Origin: Psychromonas sp030397575
GTDB taxonomy: Bacteria; Pseudomonadota; Gammaproteobacteria; Enterobacterales; Psychromonadaceae
Direction: 5' to 3' (one strand)
DNA: 64,000 bases
NCBI RefSeq assembly: GCF_046250175.1
Contig: NZ_CP176468.1
Part shown: positions 34,721 through 44,805 of the stretch, one piece after another
Layout of the letters: every line of letters begins with the position of its first letter
Position numbering within the stretch: the first letter of the stretch is position 1
Made by a program: the position numbers and the translations under genes
The notes under the pieces: model-generated
Database searches by the model: none
What the model saw: the letters and a program-made list of their open reading frames with translations, nothing else
Told to the model about the DNA's origin: nothing

Positions 34721-35677
34721 ATGTCTATTGTTGTTTACGCTCCCGCTTCAACAGCGAATGTGAGTGTAGGATTTGACGTATTAGGTGGGGCATTGACTCC
34801 TATTGACGGAGCGCCATTAGGTGACCGTGTTAAAATTACTAAAGGTGATTACGGATTTTCATTACAGTGTGTAGGTCCATATTCACATAAGCTACCAGAA
34901 GATTATAAAAATAATATTGTTTATGATTGTTATTTAGCTTACCAAGCCGCACTAACAAAAATGCATAAAGAAATCTTACCAGTGTCGCTAACGCTAGAAA
35001 AAAACTTGCCTGTGGGCAGTGGTTTAGGCTCTAGCTCAAGCTCTATTGTTGCGGCATTAGAAGCATTAAACGCATGGCATGATTACCTGTTAGACGAGCA
35101 TACTATGCTTAGTTTAATGGGGGATATGGAAGGTAAAATCAGCGGCAGTGTACATTATGATAATGTTGCACCGTGCTACCTAGGCGGCATGCAGTTGATG
35201 ATTAATGAGGGGGGTGAAATCAGCCAAAAAATTCCTTCATTTAAAGAGTGGTATTGGGTAGTTGCTTATCCGGGTATTGCTATTTCAACATCGGCAGCAC
35301 GTGATATTTTACCATCACAATACCGTTTATCAGATGCGCTAACTTACGGCCGTCGTTTAGGTGCCTTTGTACATGCTTGTCATAGTAATCAGCCTGCATT
35401 AGCGGCAACTATGCTCAATGATGTTATCGCTGAACCTTATCGTTCACAATTGATCCCTGGTTTTGAAGATGCACGTGTATTTGCAAAACAAAGTGGTGCA
35501 TTGGCAATGGGTATTTCAGGTTCAGGTCCAACTGTATTTGCAGTCATGACTGATTTATCACAAGCGGAATTATTAAAAAATTGGTTAACAGAAAACTTTC
35601 TTCAAAATGAAGATGGTTTTTGTCATATTTGCCACCTTGATGAACAGGGTGCGCGCGTGTTAGGAAAAGAGTTATGA
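34721..35677 (+). CDS. thrB: Homoserine kinase
   Basis: This 318-residue GHMP kinase phosphorylates homoserine. It begins MSIVVYAPASTANVSVGFD and carries the ATP loop VGSGLGSSSSS near residue 95 and the C-terminal SGSGPTVFA. It sits 32 bases after thrA and overlaps thrC by four bases (ATGA), so it is coupled to thrC. Length is typical (E. coli 310). Confidence 0.97.
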   Translation: MSIVVYAPASTANVSVGFDVLGGALTPIDGAPLGDRVKITKGDYGFSLQCVGPYSHKLPEDYKNNIVYDCYLAYQAALTKMHKEILPVSLTLEKNLPVGSGLGSSSSSIVAALEALNAWHDYLLDEHTMLSLMGDMEGKISGSVHYDNVAPCYLGGMQLMINEGGEISQKIPSFKEWYWVVAYPGIAISTSAARDILPSQYRLSDALTYGRRLGAFVHACHSNQPALAATMLNDVIAEPYRSQLIPGFEDARVFAKQSGALAMGISGSGPTVFAVMTDLSQAELLKNWLTENFLQNEDGFCHICHLDEQGARVLGKEL

Positions 35678-36951
35678 ATTTATACAACATCAAAGACAAT
35701 AGTGAACAAGTCAGCTTTCAACAGGCTGTAAAACAAGGACTAGGACGCGGCCAAGGCTTATTCTTTCCTGACACTATTACACCGTTAGATAATATCGATG
35801 CGCTACTAGAAATGAATCTAGTGGATCGTTCAACTGAAGTATTATCACACTTAATTGGTGATGAACTAAGCAAAGAAACAGTGCACAGTATTGTTGCTAA
35901 CGCTTTTACTTTTCCTGCTCCAGTAAAAAAAGTAACAGATAATATCAATGCATTAGAGTTATTTCACGGTCCAACGCTTGCGTTTAAAGATTTTGGTGGA
36001 CGTTTTATGGCGCAATGTTTAGCGTCATTTAAGGACGATGGAAAAATTACTATTTTAACAGCAACGTCTGGTGATACTGGTGCGGCTGTTGCTCATGCAT
36101 TTTATGGTATGGAAAATATCAACGTAGTTATCCTTTATCCAAAAGGAAAAATTAGTCCATTACAAGAAAAACTGTTTTGTACATTAGGTGGTAATATCTC
36201 TACAGTGGCTGTTGAAGGTGATTTTGATGATTGCCAGGCAATGGTTAAACAAGCGTTTGATGACCAAGAGTTAAAACAAGCTGTAGGTTTAAACTCTGCT
36301 AACTCAATTAACATCAGCCGCTTATTAGCACAAATTTGTTACTACTTTGAAGCGTTTGCACAATTAGATGCTAAACAACGTGAAAACTTAGTCGTGTCTG
36401 TTCCAAGTGGTAACTTTGGTGATTTAACCGCTGGTTTATTAGCAAAAGCATTAGGTTTACCGATTAAACGCTTTATTGCAGCTACTAATGAGAATGATAC
36501 TGTGCCACGCTACTTGAAAGAGGGCACATGGGCACCGAAGAAGACAGTTGCAACATTATCTAATGCAATGGACGTAAGTGCACCCAATAACTGGCCACGT
36601 ATTGAAGAATTATTCAAAGTGAAAGGTTGGTCTTTAGCTGAATTAGGTTACGGTAAGTTATCTGATGATGAGACTAAGAAAACCTTGGTTGAAATGGATA
36701 AATTAGGTTACGAGTGTGAGCCGCATGGTGCGATAGCCTTCCATGAACTAACAGCTCAGCTTCAAGAAGGTGAAACTGGTTTGTTCTTATGTACTGCTCA
36801 TCCTGCTAAATTCAAAGAGAGCGTAGAAGAGATCCTAGGCCGTGATATCTTCATTCCAGAAGAGTTAGCATCACGTGCAGATTTACCGTTATTATCAAAA
36901 GAGTTTCCGGTTGATTTTGCTAAAGTACGCGAATTGTTAATGTCTTTGTAA
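35674..36951 (+). CDS. thrC: Threonine synthase
   Basis: This 425-residue PLP enzyme turns O-phosphohomoserine into threonine. The PLP lysine is in GPTLAFKDFGGRF (about residue 106), and the phosphate-binding glycines are in TATSGDTGAA. It is the last gene of the operon, starting within the thrB stop, and a strong terminator follows 29 bases after its stop. Length fits E. coli ThrC (428). Confidence 0.97.
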   Translation: MNLYNIKDNSEQVSFQQAVKQGLGRGQGLFFPDTITPLDNIDALLEMNLVDRSTEVLSHLIGDELSKETVHSIVANAFTFPAPVKKVTDNINALELFHGPTLAFKDFGGRFMAQCLASFKDDGKITILTATSGDTGAAVAHAFYGMENINVVILYPKGKISPLQEKLFCTLGGNISTVAVEGDFDDCQAMVKQAFDDQELKQAVGLNSANSINISRLLAQICYYFEAFAQLDAKQRENLVVSVPSGNFGDLTAGLLAKALGLPIKRFIAATNENDTVPRYLKEGTWAPKKTVATLSNAMDVSAPNNWPRIEELFKVKGWSLAELGYGKLSDDETKKTLVEMDKLGYECEPHGAIAFHELTAQLQEGETGLFLCTAHPAKFKESVEEILGRDIFIPEELASRADLPLLSKEFPVDFAKVRELLMSL

Positions 36952-36980
36952 GATGAACTAACCTTTTTAGTATTAAATTA

Positions 36981-37003
36981 GGGCGTATTACACGCCCTTT
37001 TTT
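36981..37003 (+). terminator. thr operon terminator
   Basis: GGGCGT (36981-36986) pairs with ACGCCC (36992-36997) around a 5-base loop, followed by six T's. Confidence 0.9.
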
Positions 37004-37014
37004 GGGAGTAAAAT

Positions 37015-37929
37015 ATGGGTAAGGTATTAAACGATCTTTTAGGTCAGTTAAGTTTAGAAAAACTAGAAGTAAACTTATATCGAGGGCAAAGCCAAGACTT
37101 AGGGTACGGTGCTGTATTTGGCGGTCAAGTTATGGGGCAGGCTATTTCTGCAGCTAAAGAAACGGTAAAAACTGATCAACAAGTACATTCTTTTCACTCT
37201 TATTTTTTGCGTCCTGGTAAAACAGACCAAGCAATTGTGTATGACGTAGAAAGAATTCGTGATGGTAACTCATTGTCCGCAAGGCGCATTAAAGCGGTAC
37301 AAAATGGTAAGCCTATCTTTTACATGACCGCTTCTTTTAAAGCTACTGAAAAAGGCTTTGAGCATCAAGATGAAATGCCTGATGCACCTGCGCCGGAAGA
37401 TCTAATTTCGGAGCAAGAGATGGCGTTATTGCACTCGGATATGCTGCCTGATTTTATTCGCGATAAACTGGTTTCAGAAAAACCGATAGAGATGCGCCCG
37501 GTTACTTTAATTAATCCTGTTGAACCTGATATTGAACCCCCTAAACGTTTGGTATGGTTTAAAGCGAATGGGCGTATGCCAGATGATTTGCGTGTACATC
37601 GTTATCTTCTTGCATATGCGTCAGACTTTAACTTTTTACCTACAGCGTTACAACCGCATGGAGTGTCGTTTTTAGATGAAACAATGCAAGTGGTTACTAT
37701 TGACCATTCAATGTGGTTTCACCATGATTTTCGTTTAGACGAGTGGCTATTATACTCAGTTGAAAGCTCGGTTGCTTCCGATGGGCGTGGTTTAGTAAAA
37801 GGGCAGTTCTTTACGCGAGAAGGTAAGTTAGTGGCTTCTAGTGTGCAAGAGGGCTTGATACGACAACATCGTAAGGCAAAACCTGTGATCAAAGTACCTG
37901 TCGAAATGGCGTCTACAAAAGAGTCATAA
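37015..37929 (+). CDS. tesB: Acyl-CoA thioesterase II
   Basis: This 304-residue double-hotdog thioesterase hydrolyses acyl-CoA to free fatty acid and CoA. It shows YGAVFGGQVMGQA near the N-terminus, SFHSYFLRPG, and the second hotdog with SLDE-like FLDETMQVVTIDHSMWFH. The catalytic Asp/Gln/Thr set of TesB is expected from the family, but the exact residues were not checked. It starts 12 bases after the thr terminator and ends 4 bases before the tRNA-Ala gene on the other strand. Confidence 0.93.
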   Translation: MGKVLNDLLGQLSLEKLEVNLYRGQSQDLGYGAVFGGQVMGQAISAAKETVKTDQQVHSFHSYFLRPGKTDQAIVYDVERIRDGNSLSARRIKAVQNGKPIFYMTASFKATEKGFEHQDEMPDAPAPEDLISEQEMALLHSDMLPDFIRDKLVSEKPIEMRPVTLINPVEPDIEPPKRLVWFKANGRMPDDLRVHRYLLAYASDFNFLPTALQPHGVSFLDETMQVVTIDHSMWFHHDFRLDEWLLYSVESSVASDGRGLVKGQFFTREGKLVASSVQEGLIRQHRKAKPVIKVPVEMASTKES

Positions 37930-37933
37930 GAAG

Positions 37934-38009
37934 TGGTGGAGCTATGCGGGATCGAACCGCAGACCTCAACGCTGCCAGCGTCGCGCTCTCCCAGCTGAGC
38001 TATAGCCCC
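37934..38009 (-). tRNA. tRNA-Ala (GGC)
   Basis: This 76-base gene on the minus strand begins GGGGCTATAGCTCAGC and ends GCTCCACCA with encoded CCA. The anticodon loop CTGGCAG gives anticodon GGC. The G3-U70 pair of the acceptor stem, the alanine identity element, is present. It is a solitary gene convergent with tesB. Confidence 0.96.
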
Positions 38010-38192
38010 ACTATATGACTGCTAACAGAAAAATTAAAACAGTATTATCTGTTGGCAACATCATACGTTAAATTAAACCAGTAGCAAAATAGTTTTATTA
38101 AAATAAGTATTATTAAATCAATGAGCTATATTCAAAAGCGAGTGGCGATTTTAGTGAGTGATTTTGTGTAGTGAAAATGGCTTATGCTAGCG

Positions 38193-38228
38193 ATACCCAT
38201 TATATTAAATAAGTGATTGGTATAATAA
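38193..38228. repeat. Short palindromic repeat, copy 1
   Basis: ATACCCAT (38193-38200) and ATTGGTAT (38216-38223) form an inverted repeat with one mismatch. The 16-base block GTGATTGGTATAATAA (38213-38228) recurs exactly at 61067-61082. It lies in the 265-base gap between tRNA-Ala and the choice-of-anchor I gene, which otherwise shows nothing. Confidence 0.6.
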
Positions 38229-38274
38229 GCCATTTTATTATTGTGTTGTTTAATGATGGTTTATTAAAACGAGG

Positions 38275-40041
38275 TTATTGAGTTTCGATTCGATAAAAAC
38301 GCGTTGTGCCACTCACTTCATTACCCACAATTAAGATAGGTGTTCCCGTTGGGCTTGCTTTTGCAGCAACAAACTTAAACCCTTCTGGTCCTAAGTCTCC
38401 GGCATCCACTTGATAGCTTGCAATACCTTGTTCATTTTTATTTTTCTTATTGTTTTTTGGATCAACGGACATATCTCTATTATTTAGATATTGTATAAAT
38501 TTAGCTTGGCTTGGTTTGCTAATGTCATAGACCATAATGCCGCCCATTCTTTCTAAGCCAATAAATGCATAGGTCTTGTTATCAATTGTTGCAACGGTTA
38601 ATGCTTCAGGCTCAGGGCCTTTTTTAGCACTACGATCTTCGGCTTTTAATTTACTATGGCTTTGGTTAAAGTTGTTACCGTATTTTTCCGCAGTTATACG
38701 TTCGAAATCACTTCCTGAATCAAATACCATTGTATTGCTTTTCATATCCCAAATCGAGAAAGATCGACCACCAAAAGTTAATAGACGATCTACTTTTCCA
38801 TCGGCGTCTAGGTCTCCATATTTTGCTGTCATTGAATGTGAAAATTTAATACGGTCAACGGTATCTGAGAGTGAACCACCTTTTGCAAAGTGAGTTAAAT
38901 CTAATTGTGTACTAGCTAGTTTAGGTGCATAAATCTGACTTGAAAAGGCATCTTTTAAGCTAATATCATCGGCACATTTTTGATCTTCTAAGTGATAGTA
39001 TAAATGGCCTTGTTCGCACTCTGCCTGTGATAAGTCACTTACCCAATCACTTCGGTCATCACCTTCATTCGCTGTAATAAGGTAATCAACACCATTGATA
39101 CGGGTTGTTGCAATAGAATCGGGTTGATACATACCGAGCAATGGCTGTTTACTTAACAGTGCTTTTTTATCTTTATCATTTCCATCTAGCTCATTACCAT
39201 CTTGTAAATGGTCTTTCAGACCTAGAGCCATGATTTGGTCGATACGTTTATTTGCAAGGTCAATAATAGCGATGGCATTGTTTTCCTGTAAGGCCACATA
39301 GGCCTTTGTACTATCTTCGTTAACGGCAATATATTCGGGCTCTATATCTTCTGAAACGCTTGCCTTATATCCGTTAAGTAATAGCCCTTTAGGCAAGTCA
39401 GCGTGTCGAGAACCAGATTGATTAAATGCCTTAAAGTTGATGATTTTGCTATCTGTGGTTAGAGATTTATTATTCCAGTTAATATCAATGATTGCGACTT
39501 CACCTTCAGGATCTATTTCGTAGTTATTGACACTTGGTTCACCTTCAAGTGCGACCAATACTTGTTTACCATTGGGGGTAAAAGTTACCATATCGGGTAA
39601 TGCACCTAACGCATTGGCAGAAATAAAGCTTAAATCATGTGTATTGTAAAAAGCGACCCAGCCTATATCTGTTTTAGTTTTTGCTTCGATAGCTACAGCC
39701 AATAGTCCGTTGTAAACATCAATACTATTTGCTGCTCCGGCTTCAGCGTTAAGATGCTGCTTGATATCAGCTTTTACATTCAAATGCTTAGATAAAATCG
39801 GGTCATCAATGTTTTGACTGTTGATTACGTCAATCTGACCTGATTGTGCATTCACAACAAAGGTTTGCTGTGTATTTTTATCAAAGGTGACAATTTCAGC
39901 TGCACTTTGATCAAATATATTTGATTGATAACGTCCTGCTTCAACGAGTTTTATTGAAGGTACATTTTGTTCAGCAGCAATAATAGTTGGAGTTATGATT
40001 GTAGAACAAAGGATAACGGAAGTGATGATATTATATTTCAT
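38275..40041 (-). CDS. Choice-of-anchor I family secreted protein (alkaline phosphatase-like)
   Basis: The product is 588 residues from the ATG at 40041, picked because AGAGA lies just upstream and a signal peptide then starts at once (MKYNIITSVILCSTIITPTI, cleaved near IAA). The body is a beta-propeller-like protein of the choice-of-anchor I family, with repeats of the type VTFTPNGKQVLVALEGEP and AVNEDSTKAYVALQENNAI and an acidic ITANEGDDRSDW motif. Relatives are often labelled alkaline phosphatase, but activity is poorly supported. No C-terminal anchor is visible, so the protein is probably periplasmic or secreted. It is monocistronic. Confidence 0.8.
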   Translation of the reverse strand: MKYNIITSVILCSTIITPTIIAAEQNVPSIKLVEAGRYQSNIFDQSAAEIVTFDKNTQQTFVVNAQSGQIDVINSQNIDDPILSKHLNVKADIKQHLNAEAGAANSIDVYNGLLAVAIEAKTKTDIGWVAFYNTHDLSFISANALGALPDMVTFTPNGKQVLVALEGEPSVNNYEIDPEGEVAIIDINWNNKSLTTDSKIINFKAFNQSGSRHADLPKGLLLNGYKASVSEDIEPEYIAVNEDSTKAYVALQENNAIAIIDLANKRIDQIMALGLKDHLQDGNELDGNDKDKKALLSKQPLLGMYQPDSIATTRINGVDYLITANEGDDRSDWVSDLSQAECEQGHLYYHLEDQKCADDISLKDAFSSQIYAPKLASTQLDLTHFAKGGSLSDTVDRIKFSHSMTAKYGDLDADGKVDRLLTFGGRSFSIWDMKSNTMVFDSGSDFERITAEKYGNNFNQSHSKLKAEDRSAKKGPEPEALTVATIDNKTYAFIGLERMGGIMVYDISKPSQAKFIQYLNNRDMSVDPKNNKKNKNEQGIASYQVDAGDLGPEGFKFVAAKASPTGTPILIVGNEVSGTTRFYRIETQ

Positions 40042-40330
40042 GATTTTTCTCTGAGCATTAAGAAGGATGAGCAATAATATGAGGTGAATTTATGACAATT
40101 CTATTAATTTGCTTAAACAATCTATTAATTTGAACAAAAAATCATCGTTAACGTAGGCAAAACATGGCGGCACGTTTAAATTTAAAACAATAATTGTTCT
40201 TTTAATATCAACATGTTGAAAATATAAGCGGTCAGTTAATTATTTCGTTTTTATTACTGTTTAGGGGTTGTGCTTAGCATTAACTTCTCTATAATACGCC
40301 TCACTTGCTTGAGAACACTTTAAAGCAATC

Positions 40331-40416
40331 GCCCGGGTGGTGAAATCGGTAGACACAACGGATTTAAAATCCGTCGCTTAATAGGCGTGCCAGTTCAAGT
40401 CTGGCTCCGGGCACCA
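40331..40416 (+). tRNA. tRNA-Leu (TAA)
   Basis: This 86-base class II tRNA starts GCCCGGGTGGTGAAATCGG and ends TCCGGGCACCA with encoded CCA. Anticodon loop TTTAAAA gives TAA. The long variable arm (CGCTTAATAGGCG) is present. TATAAT at 40290-40295 upstream is the probable -10 box; a strong terminator follows. Confidence 0.97.
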
Positions 40417-40424
40417 ATTATAAG

Positions 40425-40457
40425 AAAAAGCTTCGCATTTGCGAGGCTTTTTTTTTA
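40425..40457 (+). terminator. tRNA-Leu terminator
   Basis: AAGCTTCGCA pairs with TGCGAGGCTT (one G-U) around a 2-base loop and runs into nine T's. It begins 9 bases after the tRNA. Confidence 0.93.
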
Positions 40458-41063
40458 CCTTTAATTTAGTGATTACCACTATTTATAACACTTATTCCCA
40501 CTGTATTAGGGGGATCTAAATTTTCTATAGTAAATGCTTTAATTTGAATCGAGAGGATTTATAAATACTGGTTTCTTTCATCGGCTTTTAATAAAGAAGA
40601 AGCATTTGAAGGCTGTAATATGGATTCGCTCACTATTAAAATTATTATTATTTTTCTAACCGTTATTTCTGCTGACTCCCATTAATTTAAAAAAACATCC
40701 ATTCAGTTTATTGTTTTATAGACCTTTCTATTTCAATCAGTTAAATTTGACTATCATGCAATATCATTAAATAAAACTAATTTAAATATATCATTGTCAG
40801 TATTTTTGACTAAAGTTGTAGCATATCTAGCTAATTCGAGCGCTATATTGTTTAAATGTTCTATTCTGTTGTTTCACATGAATTATATAAATTTTATAAA
40901 GGCAATAATTATTAATGCATTAATTATTGTTATTAGTTGATTCCATGGTTTTTTATGCATAGCCATTTTCAGGTTTTCAGTGATATGAATGCATTGTATT
41001 AGCGTTTAAAAATACAATTCATAGCAAGTTAGTCTGTATTAAACTAAAGGATTTAGATAAAGA
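40458..41063. other. AT-rich 606-base gap without a recognisable gene
   Basis: No supported gene was found. A 21-codon ATG frame at 40620-40685 is too short and compositionally simple to call. The right end contains the ribosome site region (AAAGGA) of the GGDEF-EAL gene. Confidence 0.5.
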
Positions 41064-44000
41064 ATGGAATATTTCCAAACATTGAAATCTCGATTGTTAT
41101 TTTTGGTTTTTCTTGTAACCCTGCCGGGGATTATAGCCATTTTTTTTCAAGCAGCTTCTGAGCGTAGCACTGCAATTGAAACCGCGAGATTAAGTGCCGT
41201 CACTGTTGCTGATAATATCACCGCAGAGCAAATAAAAATTTTACAGAAAACCGAAAGTTTTTTAAAAAGATTATCAAAGTATTCGATATTACTGACACCT
41301 AACTCTCCTCAATGCAGTGCCTTCCTAGCTAATTTACATCATTTAACTGATTATTACGTCAATCTTGGCGCACCTGATGTTAATGGTGATTTAACCTGTA
41401 CAGCGTTACCATTAGCAAAAACGGTCAACGTTGCAGACCGTCCTTATATTCAACAAGCAATCTCAAATAGAGAATTTACTGTCGGAAAGTTCCAAGTAGA
41501 CCGTGTTGCAAATACAACTAGTATTAATTTTGCTTACCCCATTGTAGATCAAGAAAATAATGTAGCGGGTGTCGCTGTTGCTGCGGTTTCTTTAGAGTGG
41601 TGGAGCTTGCAATTAGAACACGCAAATTTACCACAAAATGCAGTGGCTTATATTACCGATCATCAAGATAATATCCTTGCTCTCTACCCAGAAAATAAAG
41701 CTCAATTAGGCCTGCCTATAAGCGAAGTTCAACACTTTTGGCAATCTGCCTTTAATACTCATACTAAAATGATTGAAGATAATGATGGAGAACTGAGGAT
41801 ATTTGTCAGTAAAGAATTAATGAATATTGAAGGTGACATGCCTGTTAATATGGTGATTGGCATACCATTTGAAGAAGCATTGCATAGCATCGATATTCGT
41901 TTACTAAAAATTATTTCAACGATTCTATTTTTCATTGTACTTTGTATTGTATTAGCAATCGTTGCTATTAACAGAAGTATTTTAAAGCCACTGAAAGCAC
42001 TCAAAACTTCTACACAACAATTAGCGTTAGGTAACAGTTCTGATGTTAGCTCTTTAGGTGGAGCGATAGAATTAGTCGATTTACAAAAGCATTTCAGCAG
42101 AATGGCAAAAACACGTTTAGACACTGAACAAGCATTGAAACATAGCCAACATTTTTTACAACAAAGTGAAGATAAATTATCTCGTCATTTGCAAAATACA
42201 CCACTAGCTTCCATTGGTTGGAATAAAGAGTTTATTTGTACTGAATGGAACAGGGCGGCGGAGGTGATATTCGGCTATTCAGCGGTTCAAGCCTTGGGAA
42301 GTAATATTATGTCTTTGATTGTTGCTCCAGAGTTAAGAGAAGAGTTTACTAATTATTATCATTTATTATTTGAAAAGATAGGTGGAACCTTCTTCCGAGG
42401 GGCAAATGTAACAAAAAATGGAGATGTTATTTTTTGTAATTGGCATAACACATTAATTTTAGATGATAAAAACGATATCACAGGCGTAGCTGCCTTAATC
42501 AAAGATGTGACAGAAGATAAACGTAATCAGGACACGCTAGATAGGTTTTTTAAATTACCATTGAATTTACATATCATATTAGACTTTGAAGGTACTGTAA
42601 TTAAAGTTAATAATGGCTGGAGTGATATTTTAGGCTTTAGTGCAGAGGAGTTAATTGGTACCTGCATTGTTGACAAAATTCACCCAGATGATCGTGAAAA
42701 AACGGCATTAGAGATTCAACGTATTGGTAACGGTGGTGATGTATTTAGTTTTGAGAATAGGTATTGTAATAAAAGTGGCGAGCATAGAATTATTTCGTGG
42801 TCATCGACTGCTTCCATGGATGATCAATTAATTTACGCGATTGGCATTGATATTACCGAGCGAAGAATCAATGAAGATAAATTGAGATTAGCTGCGGGGG
42901 TATTTACACATGCGAAAGAAGCTATTGTTATTTCAGATGATAAAAACAAGATTATTGATATTAACGAAGCCTTTACCAATCTAAGTGGATACAGCGAAGA
43001 AGAAACAATTGGTAAGCGTAATAATATTCTAAAATCAGGCCTTCATGACCAAGATTTTTACCAGGTCATGCGTGATAGTCTTACTAACAAAGGCTTTTGG
43101 GCAGGCGAGATTTGGAATAAGCATAAAGATGGCACGATCATTCCGCAATTATTAACTATCAGTACCGTTTACGGTGATCCTGGCAAGATCAAAAATTATA
43201 TTGCGTTATATACCGACATAACAGACCTTAAAAACCAACAAAAGCAGTTAGAGCATATTGCTCACTACGATGTCTTAACTGGGTTACCTAATCGTAGTTT
43301 ATTAGCAGATCGCTTAAAACAAGCGATGATCAATTGCGATGTGAATAACAAATCTTTAGCGGTTGTCTTTTTAGATTTAGATGGCTTTAAAGTGGTTAAT
43401 GACTCATACGGACACAGTACCGGGGATCAATTGCTGGTTAAAGCTGCTTCTTTAATTCAAGGCAGTATGCGCAGTGGTGATACTTTAGCGCGTTTTGGTG
43501 GAGATGAATTTGTTGCTGTGTTTGCAAATCTAGAGAAAGCGGAGGATTGCGAGCCTTTGTTAGAAGGTATGCTAGCCGCGCTAGACCAACCTGTTGTGAT
43601 TGATGGTGCGAGACTCAAAGTGTCGGCTAGTATGGGCGTGACTATTTATCCGCATGATGGTGTGAGTGCCGATCAACTATTACGCCATGCTGATCAAGCT
43701 ATGTATATCGCCAAGCAAGAGGGTAAAAACCGTTATTACCTATTTGATATGGAACAAGACATTGCACTTAAAAGTCAGCATGAGCAGTTACTTCGTATTA
43801 GCGAAGCTTTACAAAATGATGAGTTTGTACTGTATTACCAGCCTAAAGTGAATATGAAAACGGGTGAATTGGTGGGAGCTGAAGCCTTGATTCGATGGCA
43901 ACATCCAGAACGAGGTTTGTTACCACCCATTGAATTCTTACCTGTTATTAATCGACATCAACTGAATATTCAGCTTGGGGAGTGGGTAATTGAAAGTGCT

Positions 44001-44597
44001 TTATCTCAAATTGCTTTATGGCGTCGGCAAGGTGTTGATATTGTGGTTAGTGTCAATATCGATGCGCAACAACTGCAGCAAAAGACTTTTGCTAAAAGGT
44101 TGGGTGAGTTATTACAGATACATGGTGATGTTCCACCACACTTATTACAACTAGAAGTATTAGAAACAAGCGAATTACAAGATATTGAAAACGTGACTAA
44201 TATTATGCAAGCATGTACTAATTTAGGTGTTGGATTTGCGTTGGATGACTTTGGTACAGGTTATTGCTCATTAACTTATTTAAAGCGCTTACCGGTGAAT
44301 TTAATTAAAATAGATCAAAGCTTTATTCTAGGAATGCTCGATGATCCTGATGATCTTTCTATTGTAGAAGGTGTATTGGGATTATCTAAAGCATTCCAAC
44401 GTAATGTGATTGCTGAAGGGGTAGAGACATTAGCACATGGTGTTGCACTATTACGTTTAGGTTGTTGTTACGCACAAGGCTATGGCATCGCTAGGCCAAT
44501 GCCAGCGGAAGAGATGTTACCTTGGGCTAAAAATTGGAAACCAGATTTAACTTGGTCTGAAGTCGTTATTGATAAACTGGATTCTACTAAAGAGTAA
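41064..44597 (+). CDS. Cache-HAMP-PAS-GGDEF-EAL cyclic-di-GMP signalling protein
   Basis: This 1177-residue inner-membrane protein is, in order, TM1 (about 9-28), a periplasmic Cache sensor (about 35-270), TM2 (about 278-300), HAMP (about 300-350), PAS domains (about 375-490, 495-615, 620-735), GGDEF (about 745-905; intact RFGGDEF with GGDEF at 812-816) and EAL (about 915-1165; EAL at 940-942, DDFGTGYCS later). Both the cyclase and phosphodiesterase signatures look intact, so it could make or degrade c-di-GMP depending on the periplasmic ligand and PAS cofactors. It is monocistronic. The signal sensed is unknown. Confidence 0.92.
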   Translation: MEYFQTLKSRLLFLVFLVTLPGIIAIFFQAASERSTAIETARLSAVTVADNITAEQIKILQKTESFLKRLSKYSILLTPNSPQCSAFLANLHHLTDYYVNLGAPDVNGDLTCTALPLAKTVNVADRPYIQQAISNREFTVGKFQVDRVANTTSINFAYPIVDQENNVAGVAVAAVSLEWWSLQLEHANLPQNAVAYITDHQDNILALYPENKAQLGLPISEVQHFWQSAFNTHTKMIEDNDGELRIFVSKELMNIEGDMPVNMVIGIPFEEALHSIDIRLLKIISTILFFIVLCIVLAIVAINRSILKPLKALKTSTQQLALGNSSDVSSLGGAIELVDLQKHFSRMAKTRLDTEQALKHSQHFLQQSEDKLSRHLQNTPLASIGWNKEFICTEWNRAAEVIFGYSAVQALGSNIMSLIVAPELREEFTNYYHLLFEKIGGTFFRGANVTKNGDVIFCNWHNTLILDDKNDITGVAALIKDVTEDKRNQDTLDRFFKLPLNLHIILDFEGTVIKVNNGWSDILGFSAEELIGTCIVDKIHPDDREKTALEIQRIGNGGDVFSFENRYCNKSGEHRIISWSSTASMDDQLIYAIGIDITERRINEDKLRLAAGVFTHAKEAIVISDDKNKIIDINEAFTNLSGYSEEETIGKRNNILKSGLHDQDFYQVMRDSLTNKGFWAGEIWNKHKDGTIIPQLLTISTVYGDPGKIKNYIALYTDITDLKNQQKQLEHIAHYDVLTGLPNRSLLADRLKQAMINCDVNNKSLAVVFLDLDGFKVVNDSYGHSTGDQLLVKAASLIQGSMRSGDTLARFGGDEFVAVFANLEKAEDCEPLLEGMLAALDQPVVIDGARLKVSASMGVTIYPHDGVSADQLLRHADQAMYIAKQEGKNRYYLFDMEQDIALKSQHEQLLRISEALQNDEFVLYYQPKVNMKTGELVGAEALIRWQHPERGLLPPIEFLPVINRHQLNIQLGEWVIESALSQIALWRRQGVDIVVSVNIDAQQLQQKTFAKRLGELLQIHGDVPPHLLQLEVLETSELQDIENVTNIMQACTNLGVGFALDDFGTGYCSLTYLKRLPVNLIKIDQSFILGMLDDPDDLSIVEGVLGLSKAFQRNVIAEGVETLAHGVALLRLGCCYAQGYGIARPMPAEEMLPWAKNWKPDLTWSEVVIDKLDSTKE

Positions 44598-44805
44598 AGC
44601 TATCAGTTGGTTTTATGATGGACAATATGGCTCAATAACCTGGATGGGTGACATAATTTATACAGTTGTTTATCAAATACACACATAGCCTATTAATAAT
44701 AGGCTATGTGTCCCCTATATCAATGCATTTCATTTCCGTTAACTTCCTGATTATGCTTTAATACTGCGCTTAAAGCGTGATTAATTAATAGTATTGGGGT
44801 TTACC

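Noticed and set aside
40620..40685. A 21-codon ORF rich in Ile upstream of the GGDEF-EAL gene
   Set aside because: It is too short and compositionally simple, with no terminator or conserved context seen.
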